This document shows, one piece after another, positions 55,160 to 63,929 of a DNA stretch of 64,000 bases. The DNA comes from CAWGYT01 sp963826795 (lineage in GTDB: Bacteria > Planctomycetota > Planctomycetia > Pirellulales > Pirellulaceae). Position 1 is the stretch's first letter. Every line of letters begins with the position of its first letter. The stretch is taken from NCBI GenBank assembly GCA_963826795.1, contig CAWGYT010000019.1:62001-126000 (forward strand), written 5' to 3'. Below the pieces are notes generated by a model. That model saw nothing but the letters and a program-made list of their open reading frames with translations, ran no database searches and had not been told where the DNA came from. The translations under genes and the position numbers were made by a program.

Positions 55160-56500
55160 TTATTTCCAGGTTCGAGAAAACTTCAGAAAGTGGACCGAGC
55201 AACTGATGCAGGGATCGTAGTTTCGAATCAGATGTTCGCAGCGAAGCGTGGCTTGTTCGTCGGCGACGGTCGTTAGCTGTTTGGCGAGGACCCGCAGGTC
55301 ATCCTCGATCGTCATTTGATTTTGGCTGGTGGGCGGAATGATCCGCGCCGAAGCGATCGTGCCGTCATTTTGCGTTTCGTACTGATGCCAGCAAATTCCC
55401 CGCGGTGCCTCGGTACCGTGTCCGCCGATGCCGGCGCGTGGCTGGAGCGGAATTCGGGGGCGGGCTGGGCGGCAATAGTTCGCCAGCAGGTCGTAGGAGA
55501 GGGCGAGCGCGTGCACGGTCTCGAGCGCTCGCGCCAGGAGACTCAAGAAATTGTTGTTCCAGGGAAGTGAAACTCGGACCTGTTCGCAGACCGGGTCGAT
55601 TAGCTCCGCGGCGCGCGGGTGCAACCGCTCGTGGCAGAGGTTCAGCCGTGCGAGCGGCCCGACCAGGTACGGACCTCGCTGCTTGATCCGTGCGTGCAAG
55701 GCATTCGAATGTGGCACATGGATCTCCTCGACTTTGTCCAAGAAATCCTCCTGGTCGAAGGCGAGACCCTTGTTCGTGACGATCCGCCCCCGATTCATCG
55801 GATATCCCGTCTCGGGGAAGAGCGACATGAACTCGTAGTCTCGCTCGAGATCCGGAAACTCAATCAATTTCGCCAGCATCAGCGTGATCTCGCACATCTC
55901 GTCCAAAGCGGCCTTGACGGGCACGGCGAGGGCGCGCGCCTCTCGCTCTTCCGGAGCTCGATAAAATCCCCCCACGCAGACTCCCACGGGATGGACCGAA
56001 CGGCCGCCGAGCAGCGTCACGATATCATTGCCGACCTTCTTGATGCGCAACGCGCGCTTCACCAGCGGCCCGTGATCTTCGGCCATGCTGATCGCGCTCT
56101 CGAATCCAAGAAAATCCGGCAGGTGCAGCATGAACATATGCAGGACATGACTTTCGATCCATTCACCGCAATACAACAGATCCCGCAGCGAGTGGATGGC
56201 GGGATCCACGTGGTCGAACACGCCGAGCGCTTTTTCCAGAGCGTGGCAGCTGCCCATCTGGTAGGCAACCGGACAAATCCCGCAGATGCGGGCCGTGATA
56301 TCGGGGACTTCCTGCAAGTTGCGGCCTCGCAAGAAGGCCTCGAAAAAGCGGGGCGGCTCGTAAATCTCCAAGCGGACCTGTGCGACCCGATCCCCGTCCA
56401 TCTCGACGTGTAACGCGCCTTCCCCTTCGACGCGCGCTAAAGCGGCCACGCGAATCGTGCGTGTCGCCTGCCGAGCGTCATTGCTGTTCCAGTCGTTCAT
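55160..56500 (-). CDS. hydA: Group 3b-type [NiFe] hydrogenase large (alpha) subunit
   Basis: About 446 residues from the ATG at 56500 (GTG at 56509 also possible). N-terminal RIRVAALARVEGEGALHVEM-type block, then the first Ni ligand pair RICGICPVAYQ (CxxC), GGRSVHPVGVCVGGF, and the second pair DPCISC at the C-terminus. After SVH a nine-residue extension (FLKFSRTWK) remains, matching the substrate of the adjacent M52 protease. NAD(P)-linked group 3b hydrogenases (sulfhydrogenase type) interconvert H2 and NAD(P)H, and some reduce sulfur. It overlaps hydD by about 23 bases. The assignment rests on gene order beta-gamma-delta-alpha and motif style; subgroup needs a tree. Confidence 0.93.
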   Translation of the reverse strand: MNDWNSNDARQATRTIRVAALARVEGEGALHVEMDGDRVAQVRLEIYEPPRFFEAFLRGRNLQEVPDITARICGICPVAYQMGSCHALEKALGVFDHVDPAIHSLRDLLYCGEWIESHVLHMFMLHLPDFLGFESAISMAEDHGPLVKRALRIKKVGNDIVTLLGGRSVHPVGVCVGGFYRAPEEREARALAVPVKAALDEMCEITLMLAKLIEFPDLERDYEFMSLFPETGYPMNRGRIVTNKGLAFDQEDFLDKVEEIHVPHSNALHARIKQRGPYLVGPLARLNLCHERLHPRAAELIDPVCEQVRVSLPWNNNFLSLLARALETVHALALSYDLLANYCRPARPRIPLQPRAGIGGHGTEAPRGICWHQYETQNDGTIASARIIPPTSQNQMTIEDDLRVLAKQLTTVADEQATLRCEHLIRNYDPCISCSVHFLKFSRTWK

Positions 56501-57287
56501 AGTGGTCACCGGCCTGCTTGAAGGGTTCCAGGAATCCGTTAAACGAGCGGAGCATCCGCTTCATATCATTCGGCGTTTTATCCAGATCGGCCATGAAGTG
56601 CTTGCCCAGGGAATTGATGTTAGGTTGCTCCATGGGACCAAAGCAGCCATAACAAGCGCGACTGCAGCCGGGGCAGATCGCGCCGCATCCGGCTTGCGTC
56701 AACGGGCCAAGGCACGGTTGTCCCTGCGAAACCATGACGCATGGGAATCCGAGCCGTTTGCATTCGATGCAGACGCTGTGCGTGGGAATATTCGGTTTTC
56801 GACCCACCAGCAAGGCAGCGATCAGTTCGAGCAATTGGAATTGATCGACGGGGCAGCCGCGCAGCTCAAAATCAACGAAGACGTGAGCCGCGATCGGCGT
56901 GGCCGTCTCGAGTGTCTCGACGTATTCGGGGTGAGCGTAAACGTGTCGGCGAAATTCAGCAACGTCCGCCCAATTTCGCAGCGTCTGGATGCCTCCCGAC
57001 GTTGCGCAGGCTCCAATCGTGACCAGATACTTGCAGTCCTTCCGCACTTGATGAATTCGATGTTCTTCGTCCGGAGTGGAAATACTTCCCTCGACCAGCC
57101 CCAGATCGTACGGCGGCGGCAAAACGCGCCGTCGCGCCTCGAGAAAATACGCGATCTCGACCTTGGCGACCAAGTTCAAGAGTTGTTCTTCCAGATTCAA
57201 CAGCTGCAGCTGACAACCGTCGCAACTGGAAAACTTGTAAACCGCCAGCTTGGGCTTCGCGGTGCTCGGAACGCAAGGCTCGTTCAT
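56478..57287 (-). CDS. hydD: [NiFe] hydrogenase small (delta) subunit
   Basis: About 269 residues from the ATG at 57287, with GAGAGGA 9 bases upstream. Proximal cluster ligands: FSSCDGCQLQLLNLE at the N-terminus, IGACATSGGI and FELRGCPVDQFQLLE. C-terminal ligands for medial/distal clusters: CIECKRLGFPC, GPLTQAGCGAICPGCSRACYG and CFGPMEQPN. No Tat signal, consistent with a cytosolic group 3 enzyme. It relays electrons from the NiFe site to the gamma/beta subunits. Two bases separate it from hydG. Confidence 0.93.
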   Translation of the reverse strand: MNEPCVPSTAKPKLAVYKFSSCDGCQLQLLNLEEQLLNLVAKVEIAYFLEARRRVLPPPYDLGLVEGSISTPDEEHRIHQVRKDCKYLVTIGACATSGGIQTLRNWADVAEFRRHVYAHPEYVETLETATPIAAHVFVDFELRGCPVDQFQLLELIAALLVGRKPNIPTHSVCIECKRLGFPCVMVSQGQPCLGPLTQAGCGAICPGCSRACYGCFGPMEQPNINSLGKHFMADLDKTPNDMKRMLRSFNGFLEPFKQAGDHYERLEQQ

Positions 57288-57289
57288 GT

Positions 57290-58165
57290 TCAAATGTCCT
57301 CTCTTGCAAAGATGTCGGCGACCTCCGCAAAGGAAAACACGGGGCCGTCTTTGCAAACAAAGAATCGCCCATACTGACAGTGTCCACAGCGGCCGAAACC
57401 GCAATTCATGTTCCGCTCGAGGCTGACGTACACCTGTTCCCGGGGCACGTGCAGCTGCAGGAAATTCCACGCCGCGACGCGATTGAGAATCTTCGGGCCG
57501 CAGACCAAGACCATCGTCTTGGTGGCGTTGACACGCAATCGCTTCAAGAGGTTGGTCACCACGCCCACCGGGCCGCTCCAACTGCCCGTCGTGTTGTCGA
57601 CGGTGACCAGCACCTGGATCGCTCCGTCGGCTTCCCATTGCTCCAGCTCCGATGCGAAAACCCGGTCTTCCGGCGAACGGCAACCGTACAGCAGGACGAC
57701 ACGACCATACTGAGCTCGGTTTTGCAGCAGGTAGTAGACGACCGGGCGGAGCGGCGCCAGGCCGATTCCGCCGGCCACGATAACCACGTCGTGACGCTCC
57801 ATGTGCCGCATGGGCCAGGGCCGACCAAAGGGTCCGCGAACCCCAATCAAATCGCCAATCTGCATCCTTTTGATGGCCCGCGTTACCGAGCCCACCACGC
57901 GAATCGTGTGCTCGAGTCGGGTCGGGTCGGCGGGGTCCGAACTGATCGAGATGGCCGCCTCGCCCACGCCGGGTACATACAGCATGTTGAACTGGCCGGG
58001 CGCGAATCGGTACATCTGGCCCAGCCCTTGATCCACAAATTGCAATCGAATCGACTGGGTGTTGAAATTCTCGTCGCGAACCGCCATCAAGCGAGCCGGA
58101 ACCGGCATCCAGCTATCCATCCCGCAAATCGGTTCCGGACGGTCGATCGCTTTGCCTGTAATCAT
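57290..58165 (-). CDS. hydG: Hydrogenase gamma subunit, FAD/NAD(P)-binding
   Basis: About 291 residues from the ATG at 58165, which has AGGAG 8 bases upstream; ATGs at 58120 and 58108 are alternatives that better match the usual N-terminus. FAD-binding region GQFNMLYVPGVGEAAISISS, NAD(P) site VIVAGGIGLAPLRPVVYYLL, VLVCGPKILNRVA, and a C-terminal 2Fe-2S motif CGFGRCGHCQYGRFFVC. Same family as sulfhydrogenase gamma and dihydroorotate dehydrogenase electron-transfer subunits. It is the NAD(P)H exchange point. It overlaps hydB by 53 bases. Confidence 0.92.
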   Translation of the reverse strand: MITGKAIDRPEPICGMDSWMPVPARLMAVRDENFNTQSIRLQFVDQGLGQMYRFAPGQFNMLYVPGVGEAAISISSDPADPTRLEHTIRVVGSVTRAIKRMQIGDLIGVRGPFGRPWPMRHMERHDVVIVAGGIGLAPLRPVVYYLLQNRAQYGRVVLLYGCRSPEDRVFASELEQWEADGAIQVLVTVDNTTGSWSGPVGVVTNLLKRLRVNATKTMVLVCGPKILNRVAAWNFLQLHVPREQVYVSLERNMNCGFGRCGHCQYGRFFVCKDGPVFSFAEVADIFAREDI

Positions 58166-59378
58166 CGCGGAGACTCCTGCCTTGCACGACTAGAACCCGG
58201 GTTTGCCCGCCAGCGACTCGCGCGGGCGCGTCGCTCGACTGCCGAATCCGTTGCATCTCTTCAGTTAAATCAATGCCGACGGGACACCACGTGATACACC
58301 GCCCGCAGCCGACGCAACCGGCCGTCTCGAATTGATCCCACCAGGTGCAGAGCTTGTGCCGGAGCCAATGGCGGTACCGTCCCCGAACCGTGTTCCGGCC
58401 CGGGCCTCCGACCGTGTAGCTGAACTGCAGATTGAAACAGGATTCCCACTCACGCGTGCGGGTCACGCGCCCGTCGGAAAGATCGGTTGAGTCGGTGACC
58501 GTCGAACAGAAGCAGGTCGGGCAGACCATGGTGCAATTGCCACATGCCAGGCAGCGCTCCGCCACCTTGTCCCATTCGCTGTGCTCGATGTTCTCGTCCA
58601 GCACACGTTTGACGTCGGTTGTGTCGAGTTGCCTCCCCATGTGCTCGCGTGCACGGGTCAACTTGAGCTCGGCCAGCTCCAGTTCCGCCCCGGTCGGACC
58701 GCGCAACGGAAGCCCCTCCACCAGCTCCGCGCCCCGCTCCGAACCGATCGTCACCAGGAAGCCGTCGCGGAGTTCGGTAAGCGCCAGGTCGAATCCCGAA
58801 CGTGCCTCGGGGCCCGTTTGCCAAGAGCTGCAAAAACAGGTGCCGCCGGGACGCGTGCAGTTGACCGCGATGTAGATGAATTGTTCGCGGGCCTGGGTGT
58901 ACCAGGGCTCGGATTCACAGCGAAACGTGCGGGGATCGTCGTAAGCAAAGACGCGATCCTGAACGGCGATCGCCGCCAGTTCGCAGGGTCGGATGCCCAA
59001 CAATGCCAATTTCGGGACCTGAGGAGGACCCGCTTCCAGTTCGAATCGATCGTCTCCGACGTGGAATTGCATCAGGCGATGGCTCGGAGGAAACAGATAC
59101 CGTTTGACGCCGTCGGGACCCACCACAAAATCAAACGTCATCGGATCGTCGTGATGCGACAGCCGATACTTGCCCCCGTCATGTTCGTCGCGGACGCCTC
59201 GCGGCAGATCGTCGGTCGATTCGATCTCGCGCATCGAGATCACTTCGTCGTGGACCGTCGGGCCAATGACGGTATAGCCCCGAGCGCGGAGCTTCTGGAC
59301 CAATTCCTCGAGACCCTCACGCAGGAGAAACTGGGGCGTATCGGCCTTTCGCGGGGTCTTTCGCGGGGTCATTGCCAT
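58113..59378 (-). CDS. hydB: Hydrogenase beta subunit, iron-sulfur
   Basis: About 421 residues from the ATG at 59378, with GGGAGG 7 bases upstream. Family blocks: LALLGIRPCELAAIAVQDRV, AVNCTRPGGTCFCSSWQTGP, and two 4Fe-4S motifs CLACGNCTMVCPTCFCS and CVGCGRCITWCPVGIDLTEE. Typical of group 3b HydB and anaerobic sulfite reductase subunit A. The C-terminal ~30 residues after MQRIRQ are not conserved and lie in the overlap with hydG. First gene of the hyd-rnf string; 690 bp of non-coding DNA precede it. Confidence 0.92.
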   Translation of the reverse strand: MAMTPRKTPRKADTPQFLLREGLEELVQKLRARGYTVIGPTVHDEVISMREIESTDDLPRGVRDEHDGGKYRLSHHDDPMTFDFVVGPDGVKRYLFPPSHRLMQFHVGDDRFELEAGPPQVPKLALLGIRPCELAAIAVQDRVFAYDDPRTFRCESEPWYTQAREQFIYIAVNCTRPGGTCFCSSWQTGPEARSGFDLALTELRDGFLVTIGSERGAELVEGLPLRGPTGAELELAELKLTRAREHMGRQLDTTDVKRVLDENIEHSEWDKVAERCLACGNCTMVCPTCFCSTVTDSTDLSDGRVTRTREWESCFNLQFSYTVGGPGRNTVRGRYRHWLRHKLCTWWDQFETAGCVGCGRCITWCPVGIDLTEEMQRIRQSSDAPARVAGGQTRVLVVQGRSLRDDYRQSDRPSGTDLRDG

Positions 59379-59459
59379 CCCACCGCCTCCCTTCACAACA
59401 GGATCGTGAGCTGCGGGACGGACGCCCTCACGGGCTGCCCCACATGCCGCCGGCCCATT

Positions 59460-59476
59460 GGTACACTTTGTGTGCC
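59460..59476. promoter_or_regulatory. Candidate operator upstream of the hydrogenase operon
   Basis: GGTACACTTTGTGTGCC is an inverted repeat with 7-bp arms (one mismatch) around TTT, about 82 bp before the hydB ATG. A dimeric regulator could bind here. No matching known motif was recognised. Confidence 0.3.
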
Positions 59477-60070
59477 TTTCGGGAAGTTTTTTTAGGAGGC
59501 TGGCACTGCGCCCCTCGACGGACCCGCAGTCGAGGCAGGCCGAGGTTGGGGCCCGTCAGGCCGCCCCGGCGCGGGCCGTGAGTTCGCCCTGGTTGAGCGC
59601 ATCGCCTTGACGGGAAACCCGCCGACCTCGCGAACCTTCGTCTCGACGTCCCGCAACAACCTGCGGGGGCACGCTCGATCGGCACGGGTAAAGTCACGGA
59701 GAAAAACGGTGTCGTCCGGAGGGCCCTCAGGGCCTAGCGGACACGCTTGCACTCCCAATTGACGACGCTCGCCGCGCGATTTAGCACACCTCGTCATCCG
59801 TTGACGTGCACAAACGCTCGCTTTCGTCCCGGCATTGGTTCAACTGTGACACGTCTTTGGGGCGAGGCTTGAATGCTTGCGGGACCCGGACCCGAGGCAA
59901 ATCAAAATGCCGCGAATCGGTCGGGAAGTCGAATGGGGCGGGTTCGCGTCCGACCCGCGATTTGGCATTGGAATTGCTTTGCAACGCTCGCTACGCGATG
60001 ATGAGGGGGCGACGGGCGCCCTCCGCCCCAGGCTTCGCATCTTGAACATACTCGCCGGAGCGCGAGGTCG
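59477..60070. other. Divergent intergenic region between hydB and pilT
   Basis: A minus-strand ORF of ~101 codons (59492-59797) is open but has no recognised motif, biased Arg/Pro/Gly composition and no clear ribosome site, so it is not called. No repeat or RNA gene was recognised. The region must hold promoters for the hyd-rnf operon and for pilT. Confidence 0.45.
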
Positions 60071-61243
60071 ATGGCCTCGCAAGAAAACATGACCGATCCC
60101 GTCGAAGGTCTTCGTCGCAACGAATTACCTCCCCCAGAGCAGGAGTTGCAAGCCCTGCTGCACTTCCTCTCGAGGCAAGAGGGGTCGGATCTTCACTTGA
60201 AGGCGGGCTACCCGCCGTGTGTGCGAATCGGCGGACATCTCCGCCAGGTCCAAGGGCCGCCGCTGCCGGAGACGGATTACATCGAAAAGATGCTCTTTCC
60301 CTTGGTGCCTCCGGGGCGTGGGTCGGAGATCGAACGGACGGGCGGCGTTGACTTTTCCATCAAGATCGACACGGGAGACCGGTTTCGCGTCAATCTGTTT
60401 CATGCCGGAGGCCATACGAACGCGGCAATTCGTCGGGTCCAGAATCGCATTCCGAGCTTCGAGGATTTGCATCTGCCGGACATCTATCGCGAAACCATTG
60501 TGAAGTCGATGGAGGGCCTGATTGTCGTCAGTGGGGTGACGGGTAGCGGCAAGAGTTCGACGCTGGCGGCGATGCTGGAGTACATCAACCAGAATCGGGC
60601 GATGCATGTCGTGACGATTGAAGATCCGGTCGAGTACGTATTCACGCCGAAGAAGTGCATTATCTCGCAACGCGAGGTGAACCTGGACGTGGTTGATTTC
60701 CCGATGGCGCTGCGACATGTGGTTCGCCAGGACCCCGACTGCATTTTGATTGGCGAGATGCGGGATCGTGAGACGATTCTGGCGGCGATTCAGGCGGCCG
60801 AAACGGGACATCTCGTGCTGGGGACGTTGCATTGCAGCGACGCGCAGCAAACGTTTTCGCGGATCCTCGAGTTTTTCCCGCAATCCGAGCACGACTTCAT
60901 CCGGTCGTCCTTGGCCAACAGCCTCCGGGCGATCATGGTCCAGCGACTGATCCCGGGGATTGTCGCGGGCAAACGATTTCCGTGCACCGAAGTGTTGCTG
61001 AACAACGCGATTGTGAAAGACAAGATCCTGCACGAAGAGGATGAGGACATTCCGGCGATTCTGCAGCAATGCCACGAAGAGGGCATGCGCAACTTTACGT
61101 TTTCGCTTTGCGAGTTGGTCAGGGCCGACGTGATCGATCGCCATACGGCCCTGGACTTTGCTCCCAACCGCGAGAAGCTGATCGCCGAGTTGAAGGGGAT
61201 CAAGACCGCGACCGACAGCTTGGTGGGCCGACTGCGAGGTTAG
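60071..61243 (+). CDS. PilT/PilU-type twitching ATPase
   Basis: About 390 residues. The ATG at 60071 follows GGAGCGCGAGG; a second ATG six codons later is possible. N-terminal PAS-like part (GSDLHLKAGYPPCVRIGGHL), Walker A SGVTGSGKSSTLAAML, Asp box VVTIEDPVEYVF, Walker B CILIGEMRDRETI, His box HLVLGTLHCSDAQQT. The RVNLFHAGG and RIPSFEDLHLP segments are typical of PilT. It powers retraction of type IV pili from the cytosol. No other pilus genes are nearby, which is common in planctomycetes. DUF819 gene follows 16 bp later. Confidence 0.9.
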   Translation: MASQENMTDPVEGLRRNELPPPEQELQALLHFLSRQEGSDLHLKAGYPPCVRIGGHLRQVQGPPLPETDYIEKMLFPLVPPGRGSEIERTGGVDFSIKIDTGDRFRVNLFHAGGHTNAAIRRVQNRIPSFEDLHLPDIYRETIVKSMEGLIVVSGVTGSGKSSTLAAMLEYINQNRAMHVVTIEDPVEYVFTPKKCIISQREVNLDVVDFPMALRHVVRQDPDCILIGEMRDRETILAAIQAAETGHLVLGTLHCSDAQQTFSRILEFFPQSEHDFIRSSLANSLRAIMVQRLIPGIVAGKRFPCTEVLLNNAIVKDKILHEEDEDIPAILQQCHEEGMRNFTFSLCELVRADVIDRHTALDFAPNREKLIAELKGIKTATDSLVGRLRG

Positions 61244-61259
61244 GTCTGGCAAGCTGCGG

Positions 61260-62459
61260 ATGACGAACTCGCCTTTCATCACCGAGCCGACTGCGGTGCT
61301 GGCCGTGCTCCTGGCCGTCCTGGCGGGTCTGTTCGCGCTGGCGCGTCAGCGGGTGGGGGCGCGGTTCTTTCGAGCCGTCCCGATTCTGGTGTTCGTGTAT
61401 TTTGTCCCCACCACGCTTTCGAATCTGGGCGTGATCCCGCTGGAGTCGGCCACTTACGACTGGATCAAGTCCTGGCTGCTGCCGGCGAGCTTGATGTTGC
61501 TGACGATGTCGGTTGACATTCCTGCGATCCTCAAGCTGGGCCGAAATGTCCTGCTGCTGTTTCTGGCCGGCACGGTGTCCGTGGTGCTGGGCGGACCGCT
61601 TGCGTATTGGCTGCTGCGCGGACTGGTACCGGTGGAAATGGGAGACCAGGCCTGGAAAGGCCTGGCGGCGCTGAGCGGTTCTTGGATCGGCGGTGGAGCG
61701 AACTTCATTGCGATTGGTGAGAGCGTGGGTGCGACGACGTCGACTTTGGGGCTGATGATCGTCGTGGACGTCGCCCTGGCGAACGCTTGGATGGCGATCT
61801 TGCTTTTTTTCGCGGCCAATGAAGACCGGCTGGACGCCGCGGTCCGGGCCGATCGGCGGACATTGGACGAAGTCAAGCAACGGCTCGAACACTATCGGCA
61901 GCAAGTGGTTCGCGAGATGACGCTCGCCGACCTCTGCACGATCTGCTCCGTGGCTTTCGGGGCTACCGTCAGCGCGTCGTACGTCGCCGGGGGGCTGCCC
62001 GCACTGGGTGGCGTTTTAAATCACTTCGCGTGGACGGTGATTCTGGTCACGGCGGCGGGTGTGGCGGCCTCGTTCACGCCCCTTCGCGCTGGAAGGCGCC
62101 GGTGCCGGGCGCGTCGGTTCCCTGTTCTTGTACCTGCTGGTCGCCTCGATCGGGGCTCAGGCCGAATTTCGGCACGTGCTGGATGCGCCGCGCTGCTGCT
62201 GATCGCATCGGTCTGGATTGCGATTCACGCGGTGACCTTACTGATCGTGCGTTATTGGCTCAAAGCACCGATTTTTTTCCTCGCCGTCGGCTCGCAGGCA
62301 AACATCGGCGGGGCCGCCTCGGCGCCGATCGTGGCCGCCGCATTTCAACCCGAGCTCGCCTCGGTCGGGGCCCTGATGGGAGTCGCCGGCTACGTCCTGG
62401 GAACCTACGGCGGCTTATTGTGCGCGTATCTGATGCGCTGGGTCTATCTGTTAGGATGA
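61260..62459 (+). CDS. DUF819 family membrane protein (internal scrambled segment)
   Basis: About 399 residues with ~10 hydrophobic helices: VLAVLLAVLAGLFALARQR, LLPASLMLLTMSVDIPAILK, LSGSWIGGGANFIAIGESVG (family signature), FFLAVGSQANIGGAASAPIV near the C-terminus. Possible transporter; substrate unknown. Between ~62085 and ~62190 the frame yields a basic nonsense stretch (RAGRRRCRARRF...). The +1 frame there reads ALEGAGAGRVGSLFLYLLVA and AQAEFRHVLDAPA, the expected helix, so one extra base near 62084-62091 and one missing base near 62186-62190 compensate each other. Probably two sequencing errors. Confidence 0.82.
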   Translation: MTNSPFITEPTAVLAVLLAVLAGLFALARQRVGARFFRAVPILVFVYFVPTTLSNLGVIPLESATYDWIKSWLLPASLMLLTMSVDIPAILKLGRNVLLLFLAGTVSVVLGGPLAYWLLRGLVPVEMGDQAWKGLAALSGSWIGGGANFIAIGESVGATTSTLGLMIVVDVALANAWMAILLFFAANEDRLDAAVRADRRTLDEVKQRLEHYRQQVVREMTLADLCTICSVAFGATVSASYVAGGLPALGGVLNHFAWTVILVTAAGVAASFTPLRAGRRRCRARRFPVLVPAGRLDRGSGRISARAGCAALLLIASVWIAIHAVTLLIVRYWLKAPIFFLAVGSQANIGGAASAPIVAAAFQPELASVGALMGVAGYVLGTYGGLLCAYLMRWVYLLG

Positions 62460-62541
62460 CGGGGTGGAAACCGCGTCGGCGTCGAAGTCGGGAGCGGGAT
62501 CAATCTGAGGCATTTCGAGATCGACAAGTAAGTGGGTTGCG

Positions 62542-63732
62542 ATGTCGCGTTGGATCTGCATCTTGCTGTTGATGACGGGAGTCGAATTCCAGACGGGCGC
62601 CGGTTGGGCGTGGGACGAAGCCGCGCCGCCCGCTCCGCGACCTGTTGACCCGGCCTATCTGAGACGCTTGGCCGAGCGGGTGGAACCGAACTGCGAGGGC
62701 CAGGTCGCTCGCTTGCCTCAATACATTGAGTTCTTCCGCACCGAGCTGGCCAACGACACGCGGCTGTTTGCATTCCAAGTCGAGGCGTTCGCGGATGTGC
62801 CGGCGGTCGACGGGCCCGTGCCGATTCAATTGCGAGGGTTCGTCGAATTCCCGGAAACACGCGCGGCCTTGATGGCCTACCTGGACATCCTCGGCTTTCA
62901 CCCGCGCGAAGACCAGCTGGAAGTCCTTCCCGCGCCAAGCCTGGGCGAACGCCGCTTCGGTCTGCTGAAGGCCGCTCGCAGCCTTAGCTTGAAGCGACCG
63001 TCCGGACCGCCCGAGGTCGTCTCCGAATGCCTCCTGGGCGAACCGCTCTTTCTGTTGCGCGAGGACGCCGAATTCGGGCTGATCCACGGCGGCGAAGGCT
63101 ACCTCGGTTACGTTCCGATGCGGGACATCCGGCGAGTCAACGCGGCCGAATTCTCCGCGTATCAGGAAGGGCCTCGCGTCCAACTGACGAAGAACTACCA
63201 GCTGCCCAGCGGAGGACAAGTTCCGATCGGGGCCCAGCTGAAGTTCGAACGTCGGGAAGGTGACGACGTGACGGTTCGATTGCCAACCGGCGAGCTCACG
63301 TCGCTTCCCGCCGATGTATGCCAGGTCCAGCCGACATCGGCCGCCACGATCGACCGGGCCATCGCCACCGGGATGAGGTTCCTTGGCACCGGGTATCTTT
63401 GGGGCGGCAAGTCGACTTCCGGAGTCGATTGCTCGGGACTGGTCCAGTTGGCCTATGCCAGCGCCGGCGTCAGTTTGCCCCGCGACTCGAACCAACAGAT
63501 CTACGTGGGGCAACTTTCCGCGACACGCTGGTGCATGGAGACGCTGCAACGAGGCGACACGCTGTACTTTCTCGGACCTCACGGCCGCATTCGCCACACG
63601 GCCCTCTATCTGGGCGACCATCTCTACCTGCAAGCCGAATCACCCGTCGTCACGATCACCAGCTTTGACCCTTCCGCCCCGAACTACGATCCCCAACGAC
63701 ACGCCTCGTTCGCGTTCGCCAAACGCCCCTGA
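62542..63732 (+). CDS. Secreted NlpC/P60 peptidoglycan hydrolase with SH3-like domains
   Basis: About 396 residues from the ATG at 62542. Signal peptide ICILLLMTGVEFQTGAGWA. The middle (~110-290) carries SH3-like segments (CLLGEPLFLLREDAEFGLIH, GYLGYVPMRDIRRV). The C-terminal NlpC/P60 domain has GTGYLWGGKSTSGVDCSGLV with catalytic Cys, RIRHTALYLG with His, then LYLQAE. Such enzymes cut the D-Glu-diaminopimelate bond of wall peptides. Supports a peptidoglycan-containing envelope. 82 bp after the DUF819 gene. Confidence 0.93.
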   Translation: MSRWICILLLMTGVEFQTGAGWAWDEAAPPAPRPVDPAYLRRLAERVEPNCEGQVARLPQYIEFFRTELANDTRLFAFQVEAFADVPAVDGPVPIQLRGFVEFPETRAALMAYLDILGFHPREDQLEVLPAPSLGERRFGLLKAARSLSLKRPSGPPEVVSECLLGEPLFLLREDAEFGLIHGGEGYLGYVPMRDIRRVNAAEFSAYQEGPRVQLTKNYQLPSGGQVPIGAQLKFERREGDDVTVRLPTGELTSLPADVCQVQPTSAATIDRAIATGMRFLGTGYLWGGKSTSGVDCSGLVQLAYASAGVSLPRDSNQQIYVGQLSATRWCMETLQRGDTLYFLGPHGRIRHTALYLGDHLYLQAESPVVTITSFDPSAPNYDPQRHASFAFAKRP

Positions 63733-63929
63733 AACGTCGCGAAACGGGCCCGCGAAGCGGCCGGCTGATATCGGAGGAAACTTGGGAGCAGGTTCCGCTA
63801 CCCCTCTCGACGAGGCTCTCGTCAGGGGGGCGGGAAGTGCGTATACTGCCGGGCGGACTTGGGGTGATCGGGGGGCCTCCCCGAGTTCGATTCGGCTCCC
63901 GCCTTCCTTATCCCTTGGAGGAACGTGTC

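Noticed and set aside
59492..59797. 101-codon minus-strand ORF upstream of hydB
   Set aside because: No motif, poor start context and biased composition; retained only as a note in the intergenic entry.
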